Origin: Mesostigma viride
Taxonomy: Eukaryota > Streptophyta > Mesostigmatophyceae > Mesostigmatales > Mesostigmataceae
Length of the DNA: 64,000 nt
Direction of reading: 5' to 3'
Assembly: GCA_009746045.1 (NCBI GenBank)
Contig: RPFO01000065.1
Coordinates: 661,268 to 725,267, forward strand
A model generated the notes under the pieces. That model searched no databases. It had not been told where the DNA came from and was given only the letters and a program-made list of their open reading frames with translations. Each line of letters begins with the position of its first letter. Position 1 is the first letter of the stretch. This document shows, in pieces, positions 1 through 19,527 of the stretch. The translations under genes and the position numbers were made by a program.

Positions 1-451
1 CAAACAGAAGCTGATGCTGGCGCCTGTCAGATACGGCCCACGTAGTTGCAACAATTTCTTGGCCGAACGGCACCAATGTTGGCCATACAAGCCGTGCTCC
101 ACGACCCCCGAATGCCAGCATAATGGGTTCAGGGCCATGGAGGGAGAGTGCAGGAAAAGCAGGTTGCAGATGAATGTGCACCGCTACAACAGTAGCTGGT
201 GGCAGAACAGGCATCACCCATTCGTGGCATCACCCATTCGTGGGGAATCATCCCGCATGAGTCACACACCAAGCATGGGAAAAAAAGAAAATCTCCTCTC
301 CGCAAGCGGACATGAAGCAGAAAATGCAACCAATTCCCAAAGAGGTGTGGGTGGGCACTGGCCAACATCTCCTGCTAACGCTGCCTCCAAGTCAATCTGC
401 CTCCTCGTTCTCCCACGTAGAGGACAGTGACACATCGAGGGAGCCACCCAC

Positions 452-3400
452 CTGCAGCAGCGGGCAGCTGGGTCGCCGCGTATCATACAGCAGCACACAA
501 TCCTGCGTGGCGACACCGAACAAGAAGCAAGGAGCCGCGCCCGGTGGCCGCTCCCACATGGTTCCCAGAGCGTGGAGGCGGGGTAGGCTACGGGAGGAGA
601 GCTGGTGGAGCCAGCTGGCCTGACCGCGCTCCGGCACGTAGCTGTCCCGATCCAAATCCACCAGGACATTACCCGCAGGACGGGGCATGCCGGGGGAGGC
701 AGCAGAACCATCATGATGGCTGGAGGCATCTGAGGCAACCCCCCCCCGCCGCTCCCTCAAGTCTACGAGGGAGGCCCCCCGCCGGTTCGCCAGCACAAGC
801 GTGCGCGGGTGCGCGCCGTACTCGCACCGCCACCACTCCTCGGCACCACCGCGAGGGCCGCTCGTTGGTACGGCACTGCCAGAGGCACCATCGGCGGAGC
901 GGGTCCCTCGGTCAAGGCAAGGGGCGGTACTTTTGAGGCATTGTCCGACAGCGCGCGTGGCTACGCATGCCGGCGCCCAGGAGGGCCGTGCTGTGCCAGG
1001 GAGGAAGGTAGTTTGGGGACGGTCCTCAGAAGTTAATGGATCCTCGGTTTGGAAGGTCACGTCCACCGCTTGCAGCACACCGCCCTCCGTCACCGTCGCC
1101 AGCTCGCCCGTCAGGTGAGGGTTCCAGGTGACCTGGAGCGGCGTGCATTGCGCGATTCAGATAACGCGTACGCTTATGTCAGTGTTTCATGAGAGCTTAC
1201 TTGGTCTTTCATGAGAGCATACTTGGACTTTCATGAAAGCTTATTTGGTGTTTCATGAGAACGCGGCTGCGTTGTACCCACCTGTGATGTGCCCACCTTG
1301 CTCAGGTGCACCGATGAAAATGCCAGAAGCCACGATGCAACATAATCTAGCAGGGTGAGGCAAACATGGGAAGCTTCTTATCCTGCCGCCATCTGGCGGT
1401 GGGAGGGGTCCATATGGGGCCGAAACAAAAGGTTGTGGCACACAAGGTGAGGGCACCAGCTTTCACTATGCCGAACACTGACTCAGGCTGTGGATACCCG
1501 CCGCACAACGCCACGCCTGATGGGGACACAACGCCTGATAGGGACACAGCTCCTGATAGGGACACAGCTCCTGATAGGGACACAACGGGATAATGGGGAC
1601 AAATGGTCGCAGAAACAAGTGCACACGTGCACATGGGGCGACCCTGTTTCTTGGCGGCTGCCTACATCTATGAATGTTTCAGGCCTCCGTTGGTAGGGAC
1701 ATAGAGCATATGATGGTCCCTGTGCCTGCCGCCCAAGGATGTGAAAAATGCTCAGCCCACCGATTCGGCCCTATTAGTGCAGTTTGCAAGCGAGTTATTC
1801 GGACAGCAACGCCGGCAACCAGCCCGCCCCAACAAGATCCCGAGTTTTCCTCCGTCATGATGCTGGCATCATAACGTAGCCGTGGCCGACACCCCCATAT
1901 GTAATGATGGGGGAGTCGGCGTTTTGAACGAGAACGTGGGATTGGTCCACATAGGAACAATGCAGCCTCGCGGACAGAATTGTTGGCATAAGTTGCGAGC
2001 GTGCAGGAGGTCCCCATGCCCACATGACAGAGGCAGCTATGACCTGGCACCGGTGGCCTCTGGTGTGGCAGCAAGCACAGCCAGGCCAAGAGTGTGCCAC
2101 TGCATAGTGTGGCGAAAAAAATTTGCTGTGGACTCACATGTGCCAGCGCTTGCTGGTACTGCAGCCGCGCGATCCGTTGTAATGCCGGCGGCACGTAAGC
2201 CTCCTGCGACACGTTGCACATGAGAGAGTCATAAGGCATTGAAGAGGCCGCCTTCGCAATCAACCATGAACTCGGCGATCATGTACACCATATCATAAGT
2301 ATACCTCCCGGTGAACATTTCGGCATGTACCTGCACCTCATGCCATTCATGAACTCCATGCCTTACCTCGTCTCTTCGGACATATCGCTCTCCAAGGTAA
2401 GGGGGCGGGTCGCTCACCAGAGAAGCGGCGGGGTAAGGACAGCGCCACACATCGCATGGTGGGCTTAAGCGGCAGAGAGGAAAGAAGGGGGGGGGGGGGG
2501 AAGAGCGCACAGAGAGGGTATTCTTTCCATGGGATGACGGGCAGAAAAGCTGCAGCATGGGGCACGCGAAGAACGATGGCTGCTCGGTTCATGTGCCAAA
2601 AAATGCACCGATGGAATCAAGGAGCCCAACAGCAGCGCACCCTACAGCAGTGCACCCTACAGCAGCGCACACTATAGTGGCAGTGCACCTGGCAGTGTAC
2701 TGCAGCCTATAGCATGCGGGTAATCATCGGCATGCGGCCTCTGCCCGCTGGAGTAACGTGGGACGTTGCACGACAGGGAAGAGGGAAATGCAGGCATGCA
2801 ACTGACAGGCATCCATCCCCCCATCTCATCGTAGATGTCGCACATTTGTGGCCTGCTGCCAAACATGATCTTCTGCAGCTACCTTCCCCCCCCCCCTCTA
2901 CACAGAGACACGGCGATGATGACATGGCTGTGGCCAGAGCATCACAGCGTCGCAAGGCCGCCACTTTGCCACGTTGGGTTCCACTTGTAGCGCGCGCACC
3001 TCGTCGCCGTACACGTCCATGGGGGGCTGGGGGCCGCGCATCACGAACAGCGCCGATGTGTACAGGGTGCGCGCCGCCAGCAGGCCCACAGCACCTGAGG
3101 GCTCAAGCACGGCCGCGGGGCCGGTGCCGGTGACCAGGGCGGTGGAGGCGCCATCAAAGGTGGAGCATATCTGGGGGCATAGCAGCAGGGGGGAAAGGGG
3201 TTTGGGGTAAACACGGCATGGTTGCAAGTACGTGTCGTGCACAGGTTATCCTGGTATTAGGCCGTGAGTGTGGGGGAAGTAGTGCCCATGGGATGGTGTT
3301 TGCCAGAATAACAACCAGCTGTCACCGCCTCGCATGAAGTAACATGCGAGGGTACATGGGGGGGTAACTTACACACCCTATGCTTGCGACCACTAGGTGG

Positions 3401-4293
3401 CGGCGATAGGCTGAGGCACGCATGTCTTGCTTTTAGGACTGCAGAGACTACCGAAATGTGTGTGCATGTGTGTGTGTTTGTGTCTGTGTGCGAGCAAGTA
3501 AGAGGGTGTGAGCAAGGGGGTTGGGGGTGGAGGGTAGAAGGGGAAGAGAGGGAGGAAGAGAAAAAAGGGGTGGGTGAAGGGATGGAGAAAGTTGTTGCCA
3601 TGAGAAGCTATAGCTGTGGTGGGAAAAACAAGCTAGGCAATGCCAAGAGCAGGTACCTGGCAATTCCTCAGTACTACAAATACCCGGGATGAGTAGCAGG
3701 AGCCAGTAGGTACCTGGCGAATTTTCCCGGGGACACTGGGAGGTCGGCCGGCTTCATGCACCAAGTATGGATGAGCCTCAAATACTGGTGATAATTCATC
3801 GCTATCCCACGACGGGTGCGGCTGACAGCAGTCTACGACCGTGGTGCCGACGATGTCTTGATGGACGCCCGTCGGGTGGTGCAGCACAAGCGTGCCTGGG
3901 GCTGCCTGGGAACAGGAGACAGAGAGAGAAGAGCCAGCATGCAGACGTAGCAGCAGGACATGAGCATTAGGCGATGGCTGGCGATGGAACCATGAACAGT
4001 GCATGCAGGATTGCAAGCAAGGGGCGCCGACATGCTAAGGATGCACGTTGGAGAGTGGAAGTGTCAGCACGGACACCGGGTACAAACACAGATGCTGATG
4101 TCAGCTGGCTATGTGTAACGACAGAACAAACCCAGTAAGGGCCGCAAAACAAGAGCCCGCATACCGTGAACCCTGCCAGGGTGTTCCCATCATTAGCGGC
4201 CCCGAAGAGTGACAGCTGCTGGTGGTTAGTGGCGGCCTCATACAGTAGGGGCTGGGCCAGCAACGTTGGGATGCTGACATCTGGCGCTGTCTC
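452..4293 (-). CDS. TAF1C/Rrn6-like RNA polymerase I initiation factor (partial, multi-exon)
   Basis: Minus-strand exons recognised from phase-0 GT-AG junctions: 4165-4293 (43 codons), 3714-3905 (64), 3000-3170 (57), 2138-2203 (22) and 452-1132 (227). An uncertain exon ends at 2367 with a GAG|GTAAGG donor, but its phase does not fit and its acceptor is unresolved. The 452-1132 exon carries beta-propeller blades: VTWNPHLTGELATVTEGG, then CEYGAHPRTLVLANRRG followed by SLVDLRE, and QDCVLLYDTRRPSCPLLQ. These resemble the propeller of TAF1C/Rrn6, the SL1/core-factor subunit that helps load RNA polymerase I on rDNA promoters. The exons at 3.0-4.3 kb are not individually recognisable and are joined only by strand and phase. 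The C-terminus lies beyond the left edge (donor CTGCAG|GTGGGT at 450-451) and the start codon was not found. Another WD-type protein is possible. Confidence 0.5.
1186..1262. repeat. Minisatellite, about 24-bp unit, 4 copies
   Basis: Imperfect direct repeats of a unit containing TTTCATGAGAGC followed by TTACTTGG lie just upstream (in the minus-strand sense) of the acceptor of the 452-1132 exon, inside an intron of the TAF1C-like gene. Confidence 0.7.
1513..1600. repeat. Minisatellite, 18-bp unit, about 5 copies
   Basis: Tandem copies of an 18-bp unit built on CCTGATAGGGACACA. It is intronic in the TAF1C-like gene. The short ORFs over it are repeat translations. Confidence 0.7.
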
Positions 4294-4664
4294 CTGCAAG
4301 TTGGTGCGTTGCTCTTGCTGGTGTACGCCACAGAGATGCAACCAGGCAGGGGGGGGGGGGGGCGGGGGGGGGAACAGAGCAGAGGTGATCAAGCGGCGAT
4401 GAGAGAGTGATATGGTGGGGACATTGGCTTCCTGTGGGTGATTATATGTTGCCCGGACACCAACGGCCAGGGTCATAGTCACTGCCATTGTCAAGGCGCA
4501 GCCGTTGGAAGAGGCTGGGTGCATCGCCTCTGATACAACGTCTGCTTGCAAGCAATTTGGCAGGCACGCTTGCAGGCACCAGAGGAATGGTGGCAATTCC
4601 CTTGGAATTCAAGGGTCCTGTGCCACTCACATGGGAGGATTGGTAATGTTTGTGCAAACAACAA

Positions 4665-5520
<856 letters not shown>

Positions 5521-5560
5521 TGAATGAGGATGCCAGGCAAATCAGCTGTCGGTACACATA

Positions 5561-5791
5561 CAGTCATTCACGCCTTAAGTTGGGTTCGTGGTTTTTGAGG
5601 GGTCAACCCAACTTAAGGCGTGAACCCAACTTAAGGCGTGAATGACTCTACTAAATTCTACTAATTTGAACTAAAGATACTAAAACATACTATTCTGAAC
5701 TACTTTGAACTTGGAACGCCGGAATTCAATTCGACCCAACTTAAGGCGTGAACCCAACTTAAGCCAACCCAACTTAAGGCGTGAATGACTG
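5561..5791. mobile_element. 231-bp MITE, Tc1/mariner type, TA target duplication
   Basis: The element is bounded by 26-bp perfect terminal inverted repeats starting CAGTCATTCACGCCTTAAGT, flanked by TA at 5559-5560 and 5792-5793. Further copies of the 18-bp core CCCAACTTAAGGCGTGAA sit inside at about 5605-5645 and 5733-5760, so it looks like a nested or partly duplicated element. There is no coding capacity. TA target sites with CAG-starting termini suit Tc1/mariner-mobilised MITEs; that assignment is inference. Confidence 0.75.
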
Positions 5792-5793
5792 TA

Positions 5794-7213
5794 CCGGCTT
5801 GGGGGGCTCTCCAGGGAGGGGGACATCAGTTGCTGGCGACAGCAACACTTGGCCCGGCCCGGCTCGCCTCAGCAGCGCCGGATGTATACCTGCAACAACA
5901 TGGATAATCGTGATATTCGAAGAGCGGTGATAGGTGGCGTGTGTTTAGAAATTGGTCAAGAGCTTCTTAATTGTCACCTGCTAGCCTCGCATGACTTAAC
6001 TTAACGGAAAAAATCGCCATGCATACCGTGTTCGCGCCGAACGCATCTCTTCAGAAAAAAATGGGGATCGCCGTCGGCTTTCCGCAGCAAGTGCACTCCG
6101 CCCGCTCGTCCGAATCCAATAGTGGACAGTGGGTCGCCTACCCCCCTTGACGTCCACATTTACAAGGTACGAATATATTGTATGAGCTAGAAGTGACATG
6201 TCCACCAAATCCGCCAAGAAGTTGCATAATTGTGTTCCCGTCCAACTTCGGCCGCGTCAGTGGCATTTACCGCGTCACATTGAAGCCCAGAAGCCCGACA
6301 GATATGAGCCTCTTGTAACTTAGGATAATCCATCGCTCATTTTCACGGTTTCAAACGCGGGCACCGTTTCATGCTTTGCAGGGGGGAAATAGTATTATAA
6401 CCAAAGGGCCTAGTGTGCACGTTGTGGTGTGATGCAGTCCGACAAAATGCCCTTGACCTTAGCGCATTAGTTGAAGGTGAAAATCAAAGCGGAGTAATAA
6501 GATATTTTTTATGCGTGGTAAGCAGTGCGTGCTTACATATATGATTGTGTCCATGTTGTAATACTTGTGGTCTCATGGATAATGTAATACTTGGCTGCGG
6601 AAATCTCCCGTTTTTTAGCGTAATTCACTAATAATTTGTAAGGGGTCGGCTATGGCGCTACATACTAGCGATAGTGATCGGCAAAAGTTAACTACGGGCA
6701 GATGCAATGAAGGCAGTTATTCTGTCTGCCGATATCGGACGTGCCGGCATTAGCATTAACGGTAGCTTGAGTTGGGTGTTTTCGTATGGCAGATCTCCTG
6801 TAGCGCACTATGGCGACCGGGACCTGGACGCCGCGCCACGGGGGTGCTATTTTGGAAACCATCTTACCTCGGGGAAATGGTAACTTGGGCCCAACGACGC
6901 GACAAAACTAAATTATGGCTGCACGATGCTGGCATGGGAAGCTATTGGCCGAGGCAGAGGGTTATTACAATAACTTCTCTGGTATCCAAATGCAATCCAC
7001 AATATACCATTTGTCACAGCTTGCAATTCCTTGCATTTTATAATACATCCGCAGCAAGGGCTTCATTAACCGCTCATATAGGGGGCAAATTCCTGGACCA
7101 ACACTTGGTATGAGCGACGGGTTTACTTCAATGGAGGTCTATTATTCCCACAAGTTGTAAAATTGGCAAGCGTCTTCTCGCAAAAAATAGGCTACCTTTA
7201 AAGTTCCGAAACC
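5794..7213. other. Intergenic, AT-richer, no gene recognised
   Basis: Between the MITE and the SPATA4-like start codon the base composition drops and ORFs are short, without recognisable domains. The 3' part presumably holds the promoter and 5' UTR of the downstream gene, but no core promoter element was identified. Confidence 0.5.
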
Positions 7214-14127
<6,914 letters not shown>

Positions 14128-14553
14128 GGGCTTGGATTTTTTATGAGGGCCCTGGGGTCGCCCTCGCATAGCAAGGCAGTGGAACCCAACCACAACGCAG
14201 GTAGTGTGGGCCGCACGCTTATATTGACTTTTGTGCATCCATGGCATCCACCAGATATATGGGGGCTCATGCGACCTTACGCTGTATGGCCATCCAACCT
14301 GAGTGTATGTTAGAATACAAAGTACCTTGTCGAGGTTACACAGGGGCTTCATGAGGTATGGGTCATTAGAGGTGTGGCAGATACTCCAGCATGCCTGGTG
14401 CTCGACTCAGGGTGAGGGGGCGTCTGATTTCGGCACCTATGTGGGCCTGCAGAAAATTCGCACGGTTATGGCTGAGTTCCTCCAAAAGGTGCCGAATCAT
14501 TTGCTCTGGAAGTGGGGATCAGACAACTACAATTCAATGTATCTTAAACAATG

Positions 14554-14939
14554 TAGGGCCTTTCCACATTTGCTGCCGTCCAGGCGCGAATTGGGAGGAC
14601 TCGGATTGGTCCGGGCCGGAAAAATAGGTTTGAGGTTTAATCGGCGCGGCGAAATAGCGGTGAATTGATCGGGACCTCCTTTCCACAACCAGATCCGATC
14701 CGTACCGTCCTGGCGCTTTCCCCGCCGGTTTTTACAACTCGACCTACCTTTCTTGACCCTAATTCTGATCGGAACTGGCCGGAACTGCTCTTTTGCAGTT
14801 CCGGGAGTTCCACCCCAGTTCCGGTCGAAATTAGAGGTCGCGACCTAATTGGACGGTCAAGTGTGGAAACCTCTAGTTCCGGAAGCGGCCGAATTAGGAC
14901 CCTCGCTGCCCGGAACTGACGAATGTGGAAAGGGCCGTA
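14554..14939. mobile_element. Candidate MITE with imperfect TIRs
   Basis: The segment starts GTAGGGCCTTTCCACATTTG and ends with the inverted near-match of CTACGGCCCTTTCCACATTC. The interior of about 390 bp contains repeated GGAACTG/CAGTTCC motifs and no gene. Superfamily not assigned. Confidence 0.5.
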
Positions 14940-15216
14940 GTTGTCTCACTTTGTGTAACTGCAGCAACATTTGTGACCTGTGCCGCACAGGTCTGTAGCT
15001 AGATCAATGCGCTATAGCTGCTGGCTGTAGCATGGGATGATCAAACATGCATGTGTGTGCACATATCGAGCCAGCTAGCTAATCTAGTGATCTTGTGAGC
15101 TATAGGGCATGATCCAATTAATTGGTGATCTCCGGTATGATGCTCCTTGCCGATTCAGAGGAGGAATTTAGATTCATGTATCCGCATATCATAGAGACAA
15201 TCCGCATATAACTAAA

Positions 15217-15345
15217 ATTGGTGCGAGAGGTCCCCAGTTCGATTCCGGCCTGGATTCATTTGCAGATCGCGTTTTTCCGCGTTTTCCGCGGACCGGCACT
15301 GAACGCAAATGGTTTTCACCTTTGCGGCGTGCCAAATCAGAATAT
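15217..15345 (+). mobile_element. tRNA-Pro-derived SINE-like fragment, copy 1
   Basis: It begins with TTGGTGCGAGAGGTCCCCAG followed by TTCGATTCC. This matches the 3' half (anticodon arm onward, including Pol III box B) of eukaryotic tRNA-Pro as I recall it. A non-tRNA body with GCGTTTTCCGCG and GGCACTGAACGCAAA follows. No 5' tRNA half or A box is evident, so it is a partial copy. Confidence 0.55.
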
Positions 15346-15835
15346 AACTTGATAGTGATTTCCTTTGTTTTTAATTGCCGTCAGGACCCCCTCCATGCAG
15401 CTCTTCCTACAGATTGACAGCCACGCAGCTCCCACGGTCTTGATTTGCCCCTTCGATCCTCCGGCATCCAGACTCATGCGGCTATATGGGCCTTGATAGG
15501 GGTCTCCTGTCACGTATGTTAGCTATGTCAACGAGACAACTGGAGCGCGCAGGCCAGAAATCTGGAGAATGCGGACCATGCATGGTACGTAGCTTGAGCG
15601 TGCCGTTATCTCATCCGCGTCTTCGATCGTGGATTGTTCAGGATGATGGATATTTAATGGAGATCTCGCGTGCAGACACGTGTGTAGTACTCCTACACAC
15701 AGATCTCGAGTGATTTATCTAGTACCAAATCCGAAAGGCTTGCATCACTCCCCGGACAGGAGAAATTTTGCGGATGACTGTAGGTGTAAGTTGGCGATGC
15801 CATGGTAACCGGAGACGTCCGTCCTATTGTCAGCA

Positions 15836-15966
15836 AAATTTGGTGCGAGAGGTCCCCAGTTCGATTCAGGTCGGATTCATTTGTAGATCGCGTTTTCCGC
15901 GTTTTCCGCGGCCCGGCACTGAACGCAAAGGTTTTCACCTTTGCGGAGTGTCTGATCAGAATTTAA
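15836..15966 (+). mobile_element. tRNA-Pro-derived SINE-like fragment, copy 2
   Basis: This is the same tRNA-Pro 3' half (TTGGTGCGAGAGGTCCCCAG) and body as the copy at 15217, with scattered substitutions and ending at a similar AATCAGAAT/GATCAGAAT sequence. Shared length and end points suggest a dispersed family rather than chance. Confidence 0.55.
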
Positions 15967-16389
15967 TGGAGATGGATGTCGTCCGCACACAACAGTGGGG
16001 CCGGTACTGGCAGTCATGCAAAACTGACAGTAGGTCAGTCGCAAGCTCCATGGGGAGTTGCGACTAGGTACTGGGGCCGGGTTTCGACGACGTCTGCGTG
16101 AGGTACGCCGTCGGATGTCAGAAATGCTATCAGTGGCATTTGGTTCACTTGCGCCTGCGTGAGCTACGCTGGCGAATGTCAGTATTGCTACGGCAGTACA
16201 CTTGGCGACGGATGTCGGAATGCTGAATTAATTGCTATAAGTGCGTGGGCTTTTGGGAATTACTCTCTGCTGAGATGCCATGTGTACACCAGCTATACGG
16301 CCTAGCCACATACCCTCCACCCCATATGTCATGCAGGCCTTCTAGGCCCTCTCCTCAAGCCCCCCCTGGGTGCCTGTGCTTGTTAAGGA

Positions 16390-16575
16390 GGCATGAACCA
16401 TCATGGCGGTGCAGGTGCACCTTGTGCACCCAGAGCAGGTGCTAGTTGTACATCCTCAACCTGCAGGTTGTAGCCCTGATTGTATTACAAACCCATAGAT
16501 GGCCCTTTCTCAGGGCTATGTGTTACATATGCTCCCAACGGAGCTATGATTTTAATTAATTAATTAATTAATTTT
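16390..16575 (+). mobile_element. LINE 3' end with TTAA tail
   Basis: A 3' UTR fragment containing GGTGCAGGTGCACC and CTCAGGGCTATGTGTTACAT, then the hairpin CTCCCAACGGAG and a (TTAA)n tail. The same order of motifs recurs at 21.5-21.9 and 25.4-25.7 kb, which identifies it as a 5'-truncated non-LTR retrotransposon end. Confidence 0.65.
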
Positions 16576-16576
16576 G

Positions 16577-17015
16577 GTTCCCGCCGCACATTTGAAAGTG
16601 CTGTCCTCCGGATTTTTGCCTTAACACCGTGTGCAGTTCTTGGACGTTTGGAATCATGGCATGGCTAACGTAATGACTGACCAGCTAGACCTTTTCAGTG
16701 GTTTTCCATTTGCTCGTAAATGGTGGGAGAGCGATCGCAGCAATGGTGCTCACCACTATGTAGACACTCCCGGCCAGTTAGGCTCGAAACACACGCCCTG
16801 ATCAAGCAAGCTGTTTCCGGCCCCACCGTCTAGGTCATCTAGTCGCTCTACACGTAAGCCACTGCCATAATTTCAATGCACAAGGCTACACATTTCCATC
16901 CCCATTCATATTCATCATCCTGAACGACTCGAACACGCGGACAAGATAACGGCAGGCTCGAGCTACCCTGGTCCGGATTCTCCCGATTTCTGGCCTGCGC
17001 TGACCAGTTGTCCCC
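16577..17015 (+). repeat. Dispersed repeat R1, copy 1
   Basis: About 430 bp, nearly identical to 49027-49460, from GGTTCCCGCCGCACATTTGA to TTCTGGCCTGCGCTG. Its terminal ~100 bp also occurs in inverted orientation near 15545-15650 and 39900-39995. No ORF or diagnostic termini identified. Confidence 0.7.
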
Positions 17016-17327
17016 TTGATAAGTACGGCAGTTCGTCTGCGTCAGTTGCCAGGCCTGCGAATGTCAGTATTGCTACGGCGGTATACTTGGTGACGGACAT
17101 CGGTAAGCTGAATTGCTGCTGCAGTTTATTAATTGCGTCTGCATGCATGAGTTGCGCCTGCGAATGTCATACAGCATCGCTAAGGCAGTACGTGTACCGA
17201 TCGGTGACAGTTAATTAGTTAATAATGGATCCATATACGCACGGTCACTCTACGTTCGGTGCATGAGTGAACGTGAACTTTAAACTCGGAGGCTGCAGTA
17301 CGTAGGCTGCGTACCCGCCGGCCCGCT

Positions 17328-19396
17328 GGAGCTGGAGCTGTCCAGACTCCGGCTGGAGCTGGAGCTGGAGCAGGAGCTGGAGCTGGAGCTGGAGCTGGAG
17401 ATGGAGCTGGAGCTGGAGCTGGAGCTGGAGCTGGAGCTGGAGCTGGAGCTGGAGCTGGAGCTGGAGCTGGAGCTGGAGCTTGAGCTGGAGCTGGAGCGGG
17501 AGCGGGGGCTGGAGCTGGAGCTGGAGCGGGAGCTGGAGCTGGAGCTGGAGCTGTCCAGAGCTGGAGCTGGAGCTGGAGCTGGAGCTGGAGCTGGAGCTGG
17601 AGCTGGAGCTGGAGCTGTCCAGAGCTGGAGCTGGAGCTGGAGCTGGAGCGGGAGCTGGAGCTGGAGCTGGAGCTGGAGCCGGAGCTGGAGCTGGAGCTGG
17701 AGCCGGAGCTGGAGCTGGAGCTGGAGCTGAAGCTGAAGCTGGAGCTGGAGCTGGAGCTGGAGCTGGAGCTAGAGCTTGAGCAGTGGAGCTGGAGCTGGAG
17801 CTGGAGCTGGAGCTGGAGCTGGAGCTGGAGCTGGAGCTGGAGCTGGAGCTGGAGCTGGAGCTGGAGCTGGAGCTGGAGCTGGAGCTGGAGCTGGAGCTGG
17901 AGCTGGAGCTGGAGCTGGAGCTGGAGCTGGAGCTGGAGCTGGAGCTGGAGCTGGAGCTGGAGCTGGAGCTGGAGCTGGAGCTGGAGCTGGAGCTGGAGCT
18001 GGAGCTGGAGCTGGAGCTGGAGCTGGAGCTGGAGCTGGAGCTGGAGCTGGAGCTGGAGCTGGAGCTGGAGCTGGAGCTGGAGCTGGAGCTGGAGCTGGAG
18101 CTGGAGCTGGAGCGGGAGCGGGAGCTGGAGCCAGGGAGCGGGAGCTGGAGCTGGAGCTGGAGCTGGAGCTGGAGCTGGAGCTGGCCGGAGCTGGAGCTGG
18201 AGCTGGAGCTGGAGCTGGAGCTGGCCGGAGCTGGAGCTGGAGCTGGAGCTGGAGCTGTCCAGAGCTGGAGCTGGAGCTGGAGCTGGAGCGGGAGTTGGAG
18301 CTGGAGCTGGAGCCGGAGCTGGAGCTGGAGCCGGAGCTGGAGCTGGAGCTGGAGCTGGAGCTGGAGCTGGAGCTGGAGCTGGAGCTGGAGCTGGAGCTGG
18401 AGCTGGAGCTGGAGCTGGAGCTGGAGCTGGAGCTGGAGCTGGAGCTGGAGCTGGAGCTGGAGCTGGAGCTGGAGCTGGAGCTGGAGCTGGAGCTGGAGCT
18501 GGAGCTGGAGCTGGAGCTGGAGCTGGAGCTGGAGCTGGAGCTGGAGCTGGAGCTGGAGCGGGAGTTGGAGCTGGAGCTGGAGCTGGAGCTGGAGCTGGAG
18601 CTGGAGCTGGAGCTGGAGCTGGAGCTGGAGCTGGAGCTGGAGCTGGAGCTGGAGCTGGAGCTGGAGCTGGAGCTGGAGCTGGAGCTGGAGCTGGAGCTGG
18701 AGCTGGAGCTGGAGCTGGAGCTGGAGCTGGAGCTGGAGCTGGAGCTGGAGCTGGAGCTGGAGCTGGAGCTGGAGCTGGAGCTGGAGCCGGAGCTGGAGCT
18801 GGAGCTGGAGCTGGAGCTGGAGCTGGAGCTGGAGCTGGAGCTGGAGCTGGAGCTGGAGCTGGAGCTGGAGCTGGAGCTGGAGCTGGAGCTGGAGCTGGAG
18901 CTGGAGCTGGAGCTGGAGCTGGAGCTGGAGCTGGAGCTGGAGCTGGAGCTGGAGCTGGAGCTGTCCAGAGCTGGAGCTGGAGCTGGAGCTGGAGCTGGAG
19001 CTGGAGCTGGAGCTGGAGCTGGAGCTGGAGCTGGAGCTGGAGCTGGAGCTGGAGCTGGAGCTGGAGCTGGAGCTGGAGCTGGAGCTGGAGCTGGAGCTGG
19101 AGCTGGAGCTGGAGCTGGAGCTGGAGCTGGAGCTGGAGCTGGAGCTGGAGCTGGAGCTGGAGCCGGAGCCGGAGCTGGAGCTGGAGCTGAAGCTGGAGTT
19201 GGAGCTGGAGCTGGAGCTGGAGCTGGAGCTGGAGCTGGAGCTGGAGCTGGAGCTGGAGCTGGAGCTGGAGCTGGAGCTGGAGCTGGAGCTGGAGCTGGAG
19301 CTGGAGCTGGAGCTGGAGCTGGAGCTGGAGCTGGAGCTGGAGCTGGAGCTGGAGCTGGAGCCGGAGCTGGAGCTGGAGCTGGAGCTGGAGCTGGAG
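17328..19396. repeat. 2.1-kb GGAGCT hexamer array
   Basis: Near-pure GGAGCT repeats with sparse variants (GGAGCC, GGAGCG, and an AGCTGTCCAGAGCTGG interruption that itself recurs). Being a hexamer, it keeps all six frames open and gives false ORFs up to 742 codons (QL, AP, SS, EL, AG, WS dipeptides). Confidence 0.97.
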
Positions 19397-19425
19397 AACG
19401 GCCGGGATTTGTAGGACTTCAATGC

Positions 19426-19527
19426 GACGCTGATTATGCCAGACCAAGTGTCCATTGACGACGCTGATTATGCCAGACCAAGTGTCGATTGACGACGCTG
19501 ATTACGCCAGACCAAGTGTCGATTGAA
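19426..19527. repeat. 34-bp tandem repeat, 3 copies
   Basis: Three near-identical 34-bp units (GACGCTGATTATGCCAGACC, then AAGTGTCGATTGAC) directly follow the GGAGCT array. Confidence 0.85.

Larger units (their letters stand above)
16090..17210. repeat. Degenerate copies of a GAATGTCAGTATTGCTACGG repeat
   Basis: Related blocks containing GAATGTCAGTATTGCTACGG and a following GTGACGGACATCGG-like stretch occur near 16170-16235 and 17050-17105, with weaker copies near 16090 and 17155. They flank a LINE 3' end and a dispersed repeat. No coding content. Confidence 0.5.

Noticed and set aside
15780-15870. Complete tRNA gene
   Set aside because: Only the 3' half resembles tRNA-Pro; no acceptor-stem pairing or proper anticodon arm could be built.
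17219-19458. ORFs of 540-742 codons on both strands
   Set aside because: They are translations of a pure GGAGCT hexamer array, open in all frames, with only dipeptide repeats.
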